Part shown: one piece after another, positions 22,969 to 34,364 of the stretch
How positions within the stretch are numbered: position 1 is the first letter of the stretch
How the letters are laid out: the number at the start of each line of letters is the position of its first letter
DNA from: Artemisia argyi
Taxonomy: Eukaryota; Streptophyta; Magnoliopsida; Asterales; Asteraceae
Length of the DNA: 64,000 nucleotides
Reading direction: 5' to 3'
Assembly (NCBI GenBank): GCA_030686995.1
Contig: CM060684.1
Location: 13,563,897 to 13,627,896, forward strand
Position numbers and translations under genes: made by a program
Notes under the pieces: generated by a model
What the model was told of the DNA's origin: nothing
Seen by the model: only the letters and a program-made list of their open reading frames with translations
The model's database searches: none

Positions 22969-25098
22969 ATTCCGACAGTACAATTTTTGGGTCATGTGAT
23001 TGACAGACAAGGAGTCCATGTGGATCCTGCAAAAATTGAGGCGATAAAAGATTGGGCTGCACCTACAACCCCAACCGAAGTTCGTCAATTTTTGGGTTTA
23101 GCTGGTTATTACCGAAGATTCATTGAGGGATTTTCGAAGATAGCTAAACCATTGACCAAATTGACTCAAAAGAGTGTTACGTATGAATGGGGAGATAAAG
23201 AAGAGGAAGCGTTTCAATTGCTTAAGAAAATGTTGTGTAGCGCTCCTATCTTAGCGTTACCAGAAGGTAACGAGGATTTCGTCGTCTATTGTGACGCCTC
23301 ACATAAAGGTTTAGGAGCCGTGTTAATGCAACGAGAGAAGGTGATAGCTTATGCTTCCCGACAGCTCAAAAAGCATGAGAAAAACTACACTACCCATGAT
23401 TTGGAGCTCGGTGCTGTGGTTTTTGCTTTAAGGATATGGAGACATTACTTGTACGGAACCAAGTGTGTTGTGTTTACCGACCACAAAAGTCTACAACACA
23501 TCTTGAATCAAAAAGAGCTCAACATGAGACAACGACGTTGGATCGAGTTGCTAAGCGATTATGATTGTAAAGCAAACGTTGTTGCTGATGCTCTTAGTCG
23601 AAAGGAAAGAGTACCACCATTACGAGTTAGGTCATTGGGAATGACTATCGTATCGCCATTACCATCTCAAATACTCGAAGCTCAAACGGAAGCGTTGAAA
23701 GCAGAAAATAGATCTGCCGAGAACATATTTGGGATGGCTGATAATGAGAAAGGATTTGTTGAGCGTTCGGATGGATTATTATGTTTTGGAGATCGGATTT
23801 GGGTACCGTTATATGGAGAAATTCGAGAAGTGATTATGCATGAGTCGCATAAGTCAAAGTACTCCATTCACCCTGGTTCCGATAAAATGTACCAAGATCT
23901 TAAGAAGTTCTATTGGTGGCCAAATATGAAGGCAGATATAGCATCGTACGTTAGTAAATGCTTGACATGCGCCAAGGTTAAGGCTGAACACCAGAGACCG
24001 TCAGGACTACTAACGCAACCAGAACTTCCAGTCTGGAAATGGGAGCGGATTACTATGGACTTCATTACCAAATTACCGAGGACAGCTAGCGGTTGTGACG
24101 CTATCTGGGTAATTGTAGATCGTCTGACAAAGTCTGCTCATTTCTTAGCTATTAGTGAAGATGATAGTGTGGATAAGCTTGCAAGGTTATATGTGAAGGA
24201 AATTATTTCGCGTCATGGAGTCCCGACATCTATTATTTCGGATCGTGATAGTCGTTTTACGTCAGCTTTGTGGCGATCACTTCAAACGGCTTTGGGGACG
24301 AGGCTTGATATGAGTACTGCATATCATCCCCAAACCGATGGTCAAAGTGAGAGGACCATTCAGACGTTAGAGGATATGCTTCGTGCATGCATTATAGACT
24401 TTGGTAAAGGCTGGGAGAAGTATTTGCCCCTTGCGGAATTCTCCTATAATAACAGCTACCACACAAGTCTTAAGGCTGCACCATTCGAAGCTTTGTATGG
24501 AAGAAAGTGTCGTTCGCCTATTGGTTGGGCAGAAGTTGGGGATAGTCAACTTACAGGCCCTGAGCTTATTTTGGAAACTACCGAGAAAGTAACTCAGATT
24601 CGTGATCGGTTGCAAGCCGCCAGAGATAGGCAGAAGAGCTACGCCGATCAGAGACGTAAACCTTTAGAGTTCCAGGTTGGAGACAAAGTGATGCTGAAAG
24701 TCTTGCCTTGGAAAGGTGTAATACGTTTCGGGAAACGTGGTAAACTCAACCCACGCTACATTGGACCATTCTTAATCTTAGAAAGAATTGGGCCCGTGGC
24801 TTATAGGTTGGAATTACCGTCCGAACTGAGCAAAGTTCATGACGTGTTCCACGTGAGTAACCTGAAGAAATGTCTTTCTGATGAAATGCCCGTCATTCCA
24901 ATGAGGGACATTCGTGTTGATGAGAAACTGAATTTCGTGGAGGAACCGATCGAGATTTTAGATCGTGAAGTTAAACGACTCAAGAGGAGTCGCATTCCGC
25001 TCGTCAAGGTTCGTTGGAATTCCCGATATGGACCAGAATTTATGTGGGAACGTGAGGACGAGTTCAGGAAGAGATATCCGAAGCTTTTCACTTCGTAG
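22969..25098 (+). pseudogene. RT connection, RNase H and integrase of the Ty3/gypsy element
   Basis: This frame starts at the frameshift and has no independent start of its own. It shows the RT thumb ([10 protein letters not shown]), RNase H ([36 protein letters not shown]) and the integrase zinc finger ([26 protein letters not shown]). The integrase catalytic region has [16 protein letters not shown] and the block [20 protein letters not shown]. The C-terminal SH3-like and chromodomain-type tail ends at TAG 25096-25098. At about 23569 the usual linker between RNase H and the [10 protein letters not shown] motif is short: DYDC joins directly to [12 protein letters not shown], an apparent in-frame loss of about seven codons. 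Confidence 0.9.
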
Positions 25099-25140
25099 AT
25101 GAATTTTTCCGAGTGAAACCCGGGACGGGTTTCCTTCTGA

Positions 25141-25151
25141 GACGGGGAGGA
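25141..25151 (+). other. Polypurine tract of the Ty3/gypsy element
   Basis: GACGGGGAGGA ends immediately before the TGTGACAACC start of the right LTR, the expected place and composition for the plus-strand primer. Confidence 0.85.
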
Positions 25152-25592
25152 TGTGACAACCGGCAGTTTAGGGAGCTATTTTTAAAACCCGCATTACAAC
25201 TTAAGTTCGTTTATAATTTTTATTTGAAATTTTCATTTCACAACGAACTTGTAAGACCTATGTTATGGATATTTTATTTAATGACGTTATGGAATTCGTG
25301 AATTATGTTCATAATTCATTTTTGATTATGTGATCGGTGATGTATATTTGAATTCTCACTTGGTACTACGTTGACTTTGGCACTAGGATTACCTAACATA
25401 GTTTTATGATTCGTCTTAACGAGTCCGTTATATATTTTAATTAATTACGAGAGGTTCTCGTGTGATATGGAAATTTTAAAATGAGTTCGGGTTCGGGCCA
25501 CGTGTTTTTACATCTACCCACATTACCCGCTCAACCGTAATAATATCTTTATTATTACTATTATTATTATTATTATTATTATCATTACATTT

Positions 25593-25624
<32 letters not shown>

Positions 25625-28600
25625 GTTAATAAAGGGGCGCTTGGCCCGGTTTTTACCCACACACAAACACAACACAAAAACCCTCACTACTCTCTCTCTT
25701 CCTCTCATCTTCTTCCCCTATTTTCTTAACCCTAGCCGCCGACACTATTCCGGCCAGCCGCCGCCGCACCACCACTCCCACACCAAAAATAACACCACCA
25801 CATTAACCATCTCGTCGAGATCTTTCTTTTGAGCTATAACACGCGCCCTAACTCCCACATTAACATCAAATTCGAACCAAATCTTATCACGAATTCATCA
25901 TCACTTCTTGTTATTTCTTGTGTACACTTCGATTCGGTATTATTTTGGAAGGTAGGACGAGTCTTGACTCGATTTATGGGCTCAAATCGTGACCGAAGGT
26001 CACGAATGGATGAGATTCGAATGGGTTTTCATGTTAAACGTGATATAATGATGGGTTTTGAAGAAACTAAGTTTTTCTAATAGTTTGGTATCCGGGTTTG
26101 GTTTATCTTCGTCGGGTCGAGGTGTACCCGAGGGTGTTACCCTCGGTTTGAGCTTGTTCTTCCGATTAACTGATCTTGTTGATCTTGGTGTTCGATTGAG
26201 GGTGTTTGGATCCTCGTTTTTGTTGTTTGACCGACTCTTGATGGTCATGGTTAACCATGGTTGTCGACTGGATTCTTGGCCGACGACCCTAGTAGGTCGT
26301 GTGGTTAGTTTGGCTCATTTGGAGCTAGCCGAGACCATGGAGGTCTCGGGTGGGACCCACACTAGTTGTGGTGAGGTGTTGACTCGGGTTCGGCTTGGTA
26401 AACCGACCCGAACACTAACTTGGTTGATGTTATTTTTCTTATAATAATTGTGAACTAATTGTTATATCATTATTTGTTATGATTGTTTTTTGTATATGAT
26501 TGTTGTTGTGGTATTATTTCTCGGCCGTATACATTGGGTCGAATTGGATATGGTTTTGGTATTGAGGAGTTGTTGTCGAGTGGAATGTGATATGAGGACC
26601 GGTTATGAGACGGTCGTTAGATGACGGAGATAGGTTAGTCAGGTACCGTAGTCGGACCTTATTGTTGTAGCCCGTGGTTGAGATTGTGATTGGACGGAGA
26701 TTTATTATTTATGACTTTTCCTTATTGTTGGACTTGGACAATGAGCCGAGGGTCATGACTCGGACATATGACCATTTCGTATAACTCAATAACTATTAAA
26801 ATTGAAACGAGAATAATAAAACTCGTAATAATCATTATTGATAATATGAACGTTTGTATGAAAGTATATATGTGAATAACGTATATATATAACTATATAA
26901 ACGCGTATATTAATAATAATAATAATCACGAGTCGTATTATAAATAATACGATTAGATATATATTAGGCTACGAAAGTGGCGTAATATTATTAAACGTAT
27001 TATTATTATAAAAATTGTGTTATAAACGGGAAACTCCCGACAATTATGAAACATTTAATAAAATGTCATTTCGAATATACAACGGATAAGTTTATTGAGT
27101 TAGGCGAAATTGTTGTCACTCGGGTCCAGGTAAGTTATTATTTGCGACGTTCGTGTTGTCACGGATATATGACGACTAATATAGATGTTTTCTATAATTA
27201 AATAACCACTTAACCGTGAGGTTGAGCCGGGTTGTTTGGTTATATGAAACGAATATATTAGTGGGCAGCGTATCCTACGACGCCCACAGGTTGTAGTATA
27301 TGTAAAGTGTAATAGATTGCGAGTGTATATATCGGGAAATCTGGCCAATTTGACGATATATATGAGGAATTTATTAAACTACGATATATACTATATAGTA
27401 TATATGTGCTATGTGCTTTATATGTGCTTTAGATTGGGTGTAATCTTGGAACGGTATATTACGTAAATAAATACGAGGATTATCAAATCGACGGATTTGG
27501 TAAACTTTGGCGATTTATTTAAATGATATATTGGGCTAATATTAGATCTATAGTTTATTTTATCTTTTTATGTGTGATCTTGTTGGTTTGTTTTGAGTCG
27601 ACCCACCACCCGTATGGATACCAAACGCAAATACACCAAACTAATACGAAATGGATTTTCGGAAATAAAACGGATTCTCGTCCGGGTTTGGGAATATTAT
27701 ATATTGGAGGAAATGATTTCTGAAAGAGTTAATATTGTTAGGTCGTGCCAAGTCCGTAGTTGCTGTTTCGTGAGTTATCATACATCTTATTTCTACCTAC
27801 CTCGTCTTGCTATTTTCTGGACTTGAGGTGAGTCATAGCCCCACTTTTTACTCTTGAACTATGTTTTCAACGATTGGGGTGAGAAACGTGCAAATTATTT
27901 CATGTGGACTATTATCGCTTTTATATGCTTTCTAAACTTGCTATGCGTATGGACTAGGATATATTGTCAACTTTAGTCACATATTTTTGTGTGTACTATT
28001 CAAGGTTGGCTTATTTGGTTATTGATGGATTGTCAGCTTTAGTCACATAGTTTTGTGTGTACTATTCAAGGTTGGCTTATTTGGATTGTCAGCTTTAGTC
28101 ACATAGTTTCGTGTGTACTATTCAAGGTTGACTTATTTAGATACTGTAGTGTGCACCTATAGGTTATTAATACTTCGGAGGTTATCCGAGTATTTATTGG
28201 TATTGCGGGGGTTACCCGAATATCTATGTTGTTACGGAAGGGTATCCGTGTGTTTTGGTTATTGCGGAAGGGTTTCCGTGTGTTATGTTGAGAGCGGAGG
28301 GTATCCGCAGGCTTTTAGCGAATCCTTAGTCTAGCTAGCAAGCGTTTTGCGTATATGTCCACTATATTATTAGTTGAATTTAAACCTATGATCTCACCAG
28401 CGAAAGCTGACTTTTAGCACGTTTTCTCAGGTAATTAAGTGTTGAGGTGCATGCTTGGATTGGAAGGCTCGGCTGAGGCACACGGTTATGGATCTATATT
28501 TTCTGAACTCTGATAATTAAATTTGGACCTATTGTTATTTATTTTGGGCCTGACTCTGAATGATGTTGGGATAAATGTAAACCTTAAAACCCCGTTTTGG

Positions 28601-28720
28601 TTGTGTTTTTACTATGTTTACTTTATCTCGTTCTATATTGTCTTGTGTTGGATACCAATCCCCGTAGCACCCCGAAAGCTTGTTGAGTTTTCCGCTGTAT
28701 CAAATTTTGGGGGTGTTACA
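25152..28720 (+). repeat. Right (3') LTR of the Ty3/gypsy element
   Basis: It is 3,569 bp and almost identical to the left LTR. The 18-bp length difference comes mainly from a different AT or poly-A stretch (about 25545-25615). The few other differences seen are almost all transitions. It ends at CA 28720, followed by the GATAA target duplication. Confidence 0.95.
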
Positions 28721-28725
28721 GATAA
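28721..28725. repeat. Target-site duplication GATAA (right)
   Basis: It matches 15009-15013 exactly. Confidence 0.95.
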
Positions 28726-29200
28726 AACTTACGTGGAATAACGTAAGAAAATGTTCAAATACAATATTAATCTTATTTAAAAATGCATTAATATAAATGA
28801 ACACATCAAGATACACTCTACAACTTCACTCCAATATTAAATAGTACCAATTGACCAACTTCATTTATATTGTCTACAACTTACGTTATTCCACATAAAC
28901 AGTACCACATAAACTGTAGATGTGTTCATGTGGTACTGTTTATGTGGTTTTCAAATAAGATTAATATTGTCTTTGAACATTTTCTTGCATGTAAGGCCAA
29001 TTTGAGTCAATTGGTGGTACTGTTTATGTGGTTTTCAAATACAAACTGATTTAAGTACCACATAAAAAGCATTGAGATTTGAAAACCACATAAACAGTAC
29101 CACCAATTGACCAATATAAATGCTCCCACCAACTTCACTCCAATATTAAAACTTGCATGTAAGGCCACATCTACCCATTGCTCCATAGTCCATATATATA
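28726..29200. repeat. Cluster of nested direct and inverted repeats with promoter-like sequence
   Basis: The motif ACTGTTTATGTGG or its complement occurs at 28891, 28927, 29011 and 29080. The copies at 29007-29040 and 29077-29110 form a perfect 34-bp inverted repeat with a 36-nt loop. CTTACGT pairs with ACGTAAG around 28730-28750. The words CTTGCATGTAAGGCCA (28984 and 29152) and CAACTTCACTCCAATATTAA (about 28824 and 29131) are direct repeats. A TATATATAATC box near 29193 could be a promoter remnant. No coding frame follows. It may be a rearranged promoter or hairpin element. Confidence 0.65.
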
Positions 29201-29497
29201 ATCTTTCGCCCTTTTACATATCTTCTTAAACTAAGCAACCCAACTATACCAAATTCATGTTGCAATATCTAGTCTTGAGCTTTAGCGAAGATCATTTTTT
29301 ATTTCTGTATTTATTTTTTGAGGCTTAAACAAAAAAATAGTTTATGTTGTTGTTGGAACAAACAAACGATGGAAACAAATTGTCTTATATCCAACCTCAA
29401 ACCCAAAACTCAGAGAGTGATGCTATTTTGATTATTGTATCCGACAAGAAAGTATGACTTTACGTAAGGGATTTGCTAACAATAACCTATTGGGTGT

Positions 29498-29658
29498 TAT
29501 TTAAGTATACCTTAAATAATCATGTTTTCAAATACGAATTCATCATTTATATAAATACATAATTCCAACACATACAATTATCAGTTTTAATAAAGTATGT
29601 ATTAATTCCAAATGACTATCATATTTGAAAACATGGTTACTTAAGGTATGCTCAAATA
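29498..29658. mobile_element. MITE-like element with 37-bp terminal inverted repeats
   Basis: The left arm at 29498-29534 (starting TATTTAAGTATACCTTAA) and the right arm at 29622-29658 are inverted copies with a few mismatches, around 87 nt of AT-rich sequence. Target duplication and superfamily are not resolved. The surrounding 29201-29783 has no gene. Confidence 0.6.
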
Positions 29659-29771
29659 CATTCAAACGTGATATTAGATAATGCATTATTTATTTTTACT
29701 TGTATTATTTGACTAATTTTTGACTTTTATACCAAGAAAAATAATGAAGTATAACTATGTGTATTTAAAAA

Positions 29772-29783
29772 GTACTAAATAAT
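29772..29783. repeat. Target-site duplication (left) of the ORF1-only retroelement
   Basis: GTACTAAATAAT here recurs at 30901-30912, directly after the poly-A tail. The preceding A residues may extend the match. Confidence 0.85.
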
Positions 29784-30900
29784 CGAGGTACTTCGGGACA
29801 GCCTCACTGTTGAGATACCATTACTTGATGGTTCGGGTTCGACTATTGAGAAGATACGGGTTGAATACGAGCGGCAACCACCTCGTTGTGACAAGTGTAA
29901 GATATTTGGTCATACTCTGACCGACTGTCCTAAAGTTGTTATACCTCCTGTTCAGCCTACTAAGCCTGTATATGATAGTTTCAAGAATGTTACTAACAGG
30001 AAGAAAGGAAAACAAGGTGGTTCTACAATTCCGGGTAAAGGAGGGTTTACTAAACCTGTTGTGGGTAAGCAGTTTCAGTATCAACCCAAAAAGACTCCTC
30101 CTGAACCTAAGAATGTTGGTGGCACTAAGAAGAAGACTTCTGATGTGGCTAGTTCTAGTGGAACAACGATTTCTACATCTAACCAATTTGATGCTCTTAA
30201 TATGGATGATACGTATGTGTTTGGTATTCCTACTTATGACACCAACATGGATGTGGATGCTGGATGTACAATGGAAGTTAATGAGGATGAGTCGGTTAAG
30301 ACTGGTACTACATCACAAGAACCGCTTGTGAGTGATTCAATGGGAACTAAGGAAGTTGGTTCTACTCCTATAGTTGAGAAAATTAGTAAGCTTGAAAAGC
30401 TACTTATCGATGGGAAAGCTAATCTTGTGGATGATGAAGGTCATCCTATTCCGTCTACCTCTGTCACTAAGAGGGCTAACCCATTTTTTAAAGTGGGTGA
30501 GGTTGTGGTTTCTGATATTGAGGAGGATGAGGTTCTTAACACGTTCGACGAATTAGCAAATCTTTTTGGTGGTGGTCATGAGCGTGAAGATGAGTTTGAT
30601 GACTATGATGATTACTCGAAGCAAATTTATGATCTTCCAGGGAATTTGGATGCTCTTAATGCCATTTATGGCTTTAATCTCAAAGGTCGTAGGAAGTAGT
30701 TTATATTTTTGTCAGAGTCTTTCAATATCATGTGGTAGTGGTTTTGTTTTCTTGTCTAGAAACTAGGAAGTATCTTGTTATGTAAGCTTCTCGCCTATGT
30801 AACGGGCTGAGATATAGGATTCACCCATATCCGTTGTACTTAAACGCTTTTTAGAGTAATTTATTTACCGGGTCGTTAACCTTTTAAAAAAAAAAAAAAA
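29784..30900 (+). mobile_element. LINE-derived retroelement with ORF1 only (no reverse transcriptase), copy 1
   Basis: It is flanked by a 12-bp or longer target duplication and ends in a run of about 15 A, the marks of target-primed insertion. It contains the C-terminal part of a plant LINE ORF1 and then, after about 190 nt of 3' UTR, the tail. No ORF2 lies between. A second insertion of the same family (53267-53856) has the same ORF1-to-tail junction, so the absence of ORF2 is a family property rather than a private deletion. The 5' end is probably truncated. Confidence 0.8.
29785..30699 (+). CDS. LINE ORF1-type protein fragment with CCHC knuckle
   Basis: The frame is open from the 5' junction of the element to TAG 30697-30699, about 304 codons with no internal stop. 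Near its start is the plant LINE ORF1 block IEKIRVEYERQPPRC followed by the zinc knuckle CDKCKIFGHTLTDC. Then come a Lys/Thr-rich linker and a long acidic C-terminal region (EEDEVLNTFDELANLFGG, EDEFDDYDDYSKQIYDLPG) ending FNLKGRRK. ORF1 proteins bind the element RNA. The N-terminal DUF4283 domain and any start codon are missing because of 5' truncation, so this copy is unlikely to be expressed as a full protein. The frame being intact suggests a recent insertion. Confidence 0.7.
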   Translation, partial: EVLRDSLTVEIPLLDGSGSTIEKIRVEYERQPPRCDKCKIFGHTLTDCPKVVIPPVQPTKPVYDSFKNVTNRKKGKQGGSTIPGKGGFTKPVVGKQFQYQPKKTPPEPKNVGGTKKKTSDVASSSGTTISTSNQFDALNMDDTYVFGIPTYDTNMDVDAGCTMEVNEDESVKTGTTSQEPLVSDSMGTKEVGSTPIVEKISKLEKLLIDGKANLVDDEGHPIPSTSVTKRANPFFKVGEVVVSDIEEDEVLNTFDELANLFGGGHEREDEFDDYDDYSKQIYDLPGNLDALNAIYGFNLKGRRK

Positions 30901-30912
30901 GTACTAAATAAT

Positions 30913-31837
30913 AAGATTTGGAACAGTGATATGGTATTATATTAAAAGAAACTTTTGCAGCTGAAAGGGACTTGTCACCCTTCAATCTTTCTATTTTCCC
31001 CGGATTGCATATGGTGTATTTGTACATTGTAAAAGTGTGTTTATGAATAACATTGAGATGATCTAAACTTTGGTCTAAAATAATGATTTTTTTTAAGTGT
31101 TTAACAAGGCATAATCTATAACATTTTAAATATTCACTTGTCCCATTAAGTTAGCGTGGTATCCATAACATTGTATTTGACATAGCAAGGCAGTATAATC
31201 ACGGATATATCTAATTAGTGCCAGAAGTAGCAACTCATGACATGTAGTTGATCATAAGCCACACGATAAACAATTTATTCTTGCCAACCATTTTGTCGTT
31301 CATTTATCATCATCTTATTCATTTTATTTTTCATACTAAAAAAAAATGTTTTGGAAAAAATGTGATCACGAAATTGGATAAATTCATCGTTGCGACAAAT
31401 ACGGGCTTTTGTTTGTACCTCATTTTTGTTAAAAGTTAATACTTTTCACACAAACAAGTCTAAATTATTCCATTATTTTTGTACTTCGTCATGCCCTTTC
31501 AACAGTGAAAGACAAATGCTAGAGGTGGCATATACACAGATATGTTCAGCATGAACAATTTTTTTCCCCTTAAAAACATGACAGTGACCATTCACTAATC
31601 ACTACCCACCCACATACATGCAGTCATGAAAAGCACATGCATAGATACACGCTCACGCATGGCAACTGGCATGAGACGTGATGAAGTAATGCATGTAAAC
31701 TTGACCTCTTTTTCCCCTTAAAAGCATGACAGTGACCATTAATAGTAGGGCTTAATGAAAAGAAAATGAATCAAGTAGACGAGAACTTAGTTAGTTTGGA
31801 TATTCTAATTAAAGTTGATGTTGTAGGGAGTTTGAGC
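30913..31837. other. Intergenic stretch with a 33-bp direct repeat
   Basis: AT-rich DNA without a supported gene. A unit beginning TTTTTCCCCTTAAAA and holding CATGACAGTGACCATT occurs at about 31560 and again at about 31709. Confidence 0.5.
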
Positions 31838-32362
31838 AAAAGTACTAATTTAGTACAAAATATATTTTTTGATCCTCATTATTGTCACTTTTAAACTAAA
31901 TCCTATAAATAGTAATGCGCGACTACTTAACCCCGCAACTCCTCTCAAAACGCGACACGTGTCCTTAAGCAAGTACAGTTAGTTATTTTAAATGGGCCCA
32001 CATATCTACCAAATTTACTGAACTTTTGTGCTACTCAACCAATTACTAGCCGACTTACATTAATCCACGTGCAAAAGTATATTAGGAATCTAAAAAGCAT
32101 TGCATTAGAAAAGAAATTGTACCACCAAATCTTTTGTCAATATTCTCTAAGAGGTACTACCACCTACCTCGAAACATACATGATGGATAAAAAAAAGAAG
32201 AAGAAAAACTACACACACTAAAATACAATTGATCATCTTCTTAAGCGCAATCTAAAACAATTATAAACACAGATCTATATAACAAACTTATAACTACCAA
32301 TCCAAAAAAAAAACGGAAAAAAAAATTAAGCCTTAACCTAAGTGAACTGATAGTGTCAATTG

Positions 32363-32396
<34 letters not shown>

Positions 32397-32768
32397 TACC
32401 GGAATCATAGCGAAATAAAAACAATGAGTGTGATTAGTGATATTATGTGTTTTTTGAATCCAAATCAATATAAACATAATAATAATAAAAAATCAAATCA
32501 AACAAAAAATAACAAAAGAAATCAAAAGTATTCTTACTTTTCCTATAAAGTTGGCTAGTCAAATCGCCGTCGGTTGAGTAGCTGCCGGTTGAGTAGCCAA
32601 CGGTTGAGTAAATGTGAAAGCTAATGTGGGACCCAGTATAAGGACACGTGTCGCGTTTTGGGAGGAGTTGCGGAGTTGAGTAGTCATGCATGACTATTTT
32701 GAGGATTTAGATTAATAGTAACCATGGTGGAAAACAAAAAAAATATATTGTACTAGATTAGTACTTTT
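31838..32768. mobile_element. Long terminal-inverted-repeat element (non-autonomous DNA transposon)
   Basis: The left end AAAAGTACTAATTTAGTAC mirrors the right end GTACTAGATTAGTACTTTT. Inverted similarity continues inward for about 200 bp, including AACTCCTC, AAAACGCGACACGTGTCCTTA and CTACTCAACC words in mirrored order. The arms contain a G-box-like CACGTG core. The interior has AT-rich filler and a run of about 35 A (32361-32395). No transposase is present. A clear target duplication was not found; arm length fits a Mutator-like or foldback type. Confidence 0.65.
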
Positions 32769-33511
32769 CTCTTTTACTAGTGTAGGATAACATGTACGTT
32801 TTCGGGTCTCGATGATCAAATGATTGCTTGGATAATTTATGAATCGTGTATAGTCCACTACAAACGAATACAATATATTCATGATAATCATGGCTTGCTC
32901 ATTGAATCGTAAATGGTTAATTCTGTCAAACCTTAGAAGGAAATGATATTGGATATGCATGGAAGTTTGTTATGTTGGTATGTTGTTGGTAAATGGTCTT
33001 GGGATCTAGTTTGTTATAAATACTTCGAATTTGAAAACAAGCAATTGGCGTCAAGTTTGAATCATTTGTTCAAATGATGAAATCGGGAAAAATGGTTTAT
33101 TCGGTACATCAGTGACGAGACAAAGAAAATAAATCAATATTTTTGTGGTAATCATGGTTGGTGTAAAGAGAAGTTTGAAAGAAACAATCTTGAAAAATGA
33201 TAGGCGAATATATTGTGCGGCTTCTGTCATCAAATATTGATTTGCCAAGTAAGATTTAGTTTTAGATGTCATCAATTGATTTATGTTAATTGCATGTGGT
33301 GTCATATATAGCGATTTAAATCTTAAACCATATGCATGCGAATATATCGTGATTATGGTGACTAGAAATTCTTGTGGGTTTATATGCTGTAAAATTATAT
33401 GGAACTTATCCGCTAGAACCACGTGCAAAGGATTAATTGATAAGTGTACGCGAAATTTATTACTCCGTATTACATATTCAAATAAAGTGATATATGTTCA
33501 CTAAAACAAGG

Positions 33512-33544
<33 letters not shown>

Positions 33545-33836
33545 CTAGATATCTTTTTTGGTGATATATTTGTTTCTTTTAATATGTAAAATACGGTGAT
33601 AATTTAAGGAGGTTTATTTTATTTATATTTTTTTTTTCATTTTTTTTTTGTTTTTTTTTTTTTTAGATGTTGATAGTTTATTATCGGTTTAAGTCGTAAC
33701 ATGAGTTTGTATTGGTAATGGTAATTTTTGGTATCGAGATTATTTTTTTAATATTGTATCTTACTTTGTTAGTGGGTATCTTTTAAATTGTTTCTTATTA
33801 TTTTGTGTCAACGTTGTGTCCTTCATAGGTCAGCAC
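32769..33836. other. AT-rich intergenic stretch, no gene seen
   Basis: It contains a T tract of about 29 (33512-33541) and further T-rich runs (33630-33665). No reading frame has recognisable content. Confidence 0.5.
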
Positions 33837-34116
33837 AAAAAAAAAAAAAAAAAAAAAAAAAAAAGCATCAACTAACACAGCCCAAACCCTGGTGGTCAAT
33901 TCGATGGGCTATCACATTACGAAATACAGCAACCAAAAAGATTGCGGGCCTGTTGGTGGTCATTTCGATGGGCCAACATAAGCCCAAACCGTGGGATCGG
34001 GAAACTATAATAAAATAATATGACAGTGCAGGCGCTAAAGTATCTATAGGTAATAGTGGAGGAATCCATAATATCAAATGAAGTTTTGATCGGCAAACTA
34101 TCTTTTGGTTGGTTCT
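33837..34116. other. Poly-A tract and short direct repeat
   Basis: A run of about 28 A starts at 33837 and may be the tail of an unrecognised retroelement. GGTGGTCAATTCGATGGGC near 33891 and GGTGGTCATTTCGATGGGC near 33954 form a direct repeat. No gene. Confidence 0.4.
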
Positions 34117-34225
34117 GAACAAGGTTATAAAAAACGCGAGGTGTGGCGTGGTGGCATGACCAAGCCTCACGCTTTTGCGGCAAGGGCGAAGCTTTTGCGT
34201 TTATAAAGCGTGGAATAAGGTGGCA

Positions 34226-34282
<57 letters not shown>

Positions 34283-34364
34283 GTTTACAAAAATACTTGG
34301 CATAAGGCGGCGTGACGGTATGACCAAGCCTCATGCCTTTGCGAGCCTTTTAGAACCATGGTTC
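34117..34364. mobile_element. MITE-like element with imperfect TIRs and a (TA)n core
   Basis: The left end GAACAAGGTTATAAAAAACG mirrors the right end (complement GAACCATGGTTCTAAAAGG). Inside, GGCATGACCAAGCCTCA near 34153 recurs as GTATGACCAAGCCTCATG near 34318. The middle is about 25 TA units (34229-34280). No target duplication identified. Confidence 0.45.

Larger units (their letters stand above)
15014..28720 (+). mobile_element. Complete Ty3/gypsy LTR retrotransposon, chromovirus (Del/Tekay-like), 13.7 kb
   Basis: Two LTRs of about 3.6 kb begin TGTGACAACC and end GGGTGTTACA. The PBS is complementary to initiator tRNA-Met and a purine tract precedes the right LTR. The element is flanked by GATAA on both sides. 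Internal order is an extra acidic/coiled-coil ORF, Gag, protease, RT, RNase H and integrase, which is the Ty3 order. Very long LTRs and the integrase C-terminus ([22 protein letters not shown]) suggest the Del/Tekay chromovirus lineage. The LTRs differ by only about six substitutions plus a microsatellite length change by eye, so insertion was recent. Yet gag-pol is interrupted by a stop (21876) and a frameshift (about 22966). Confidence 0.95.
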
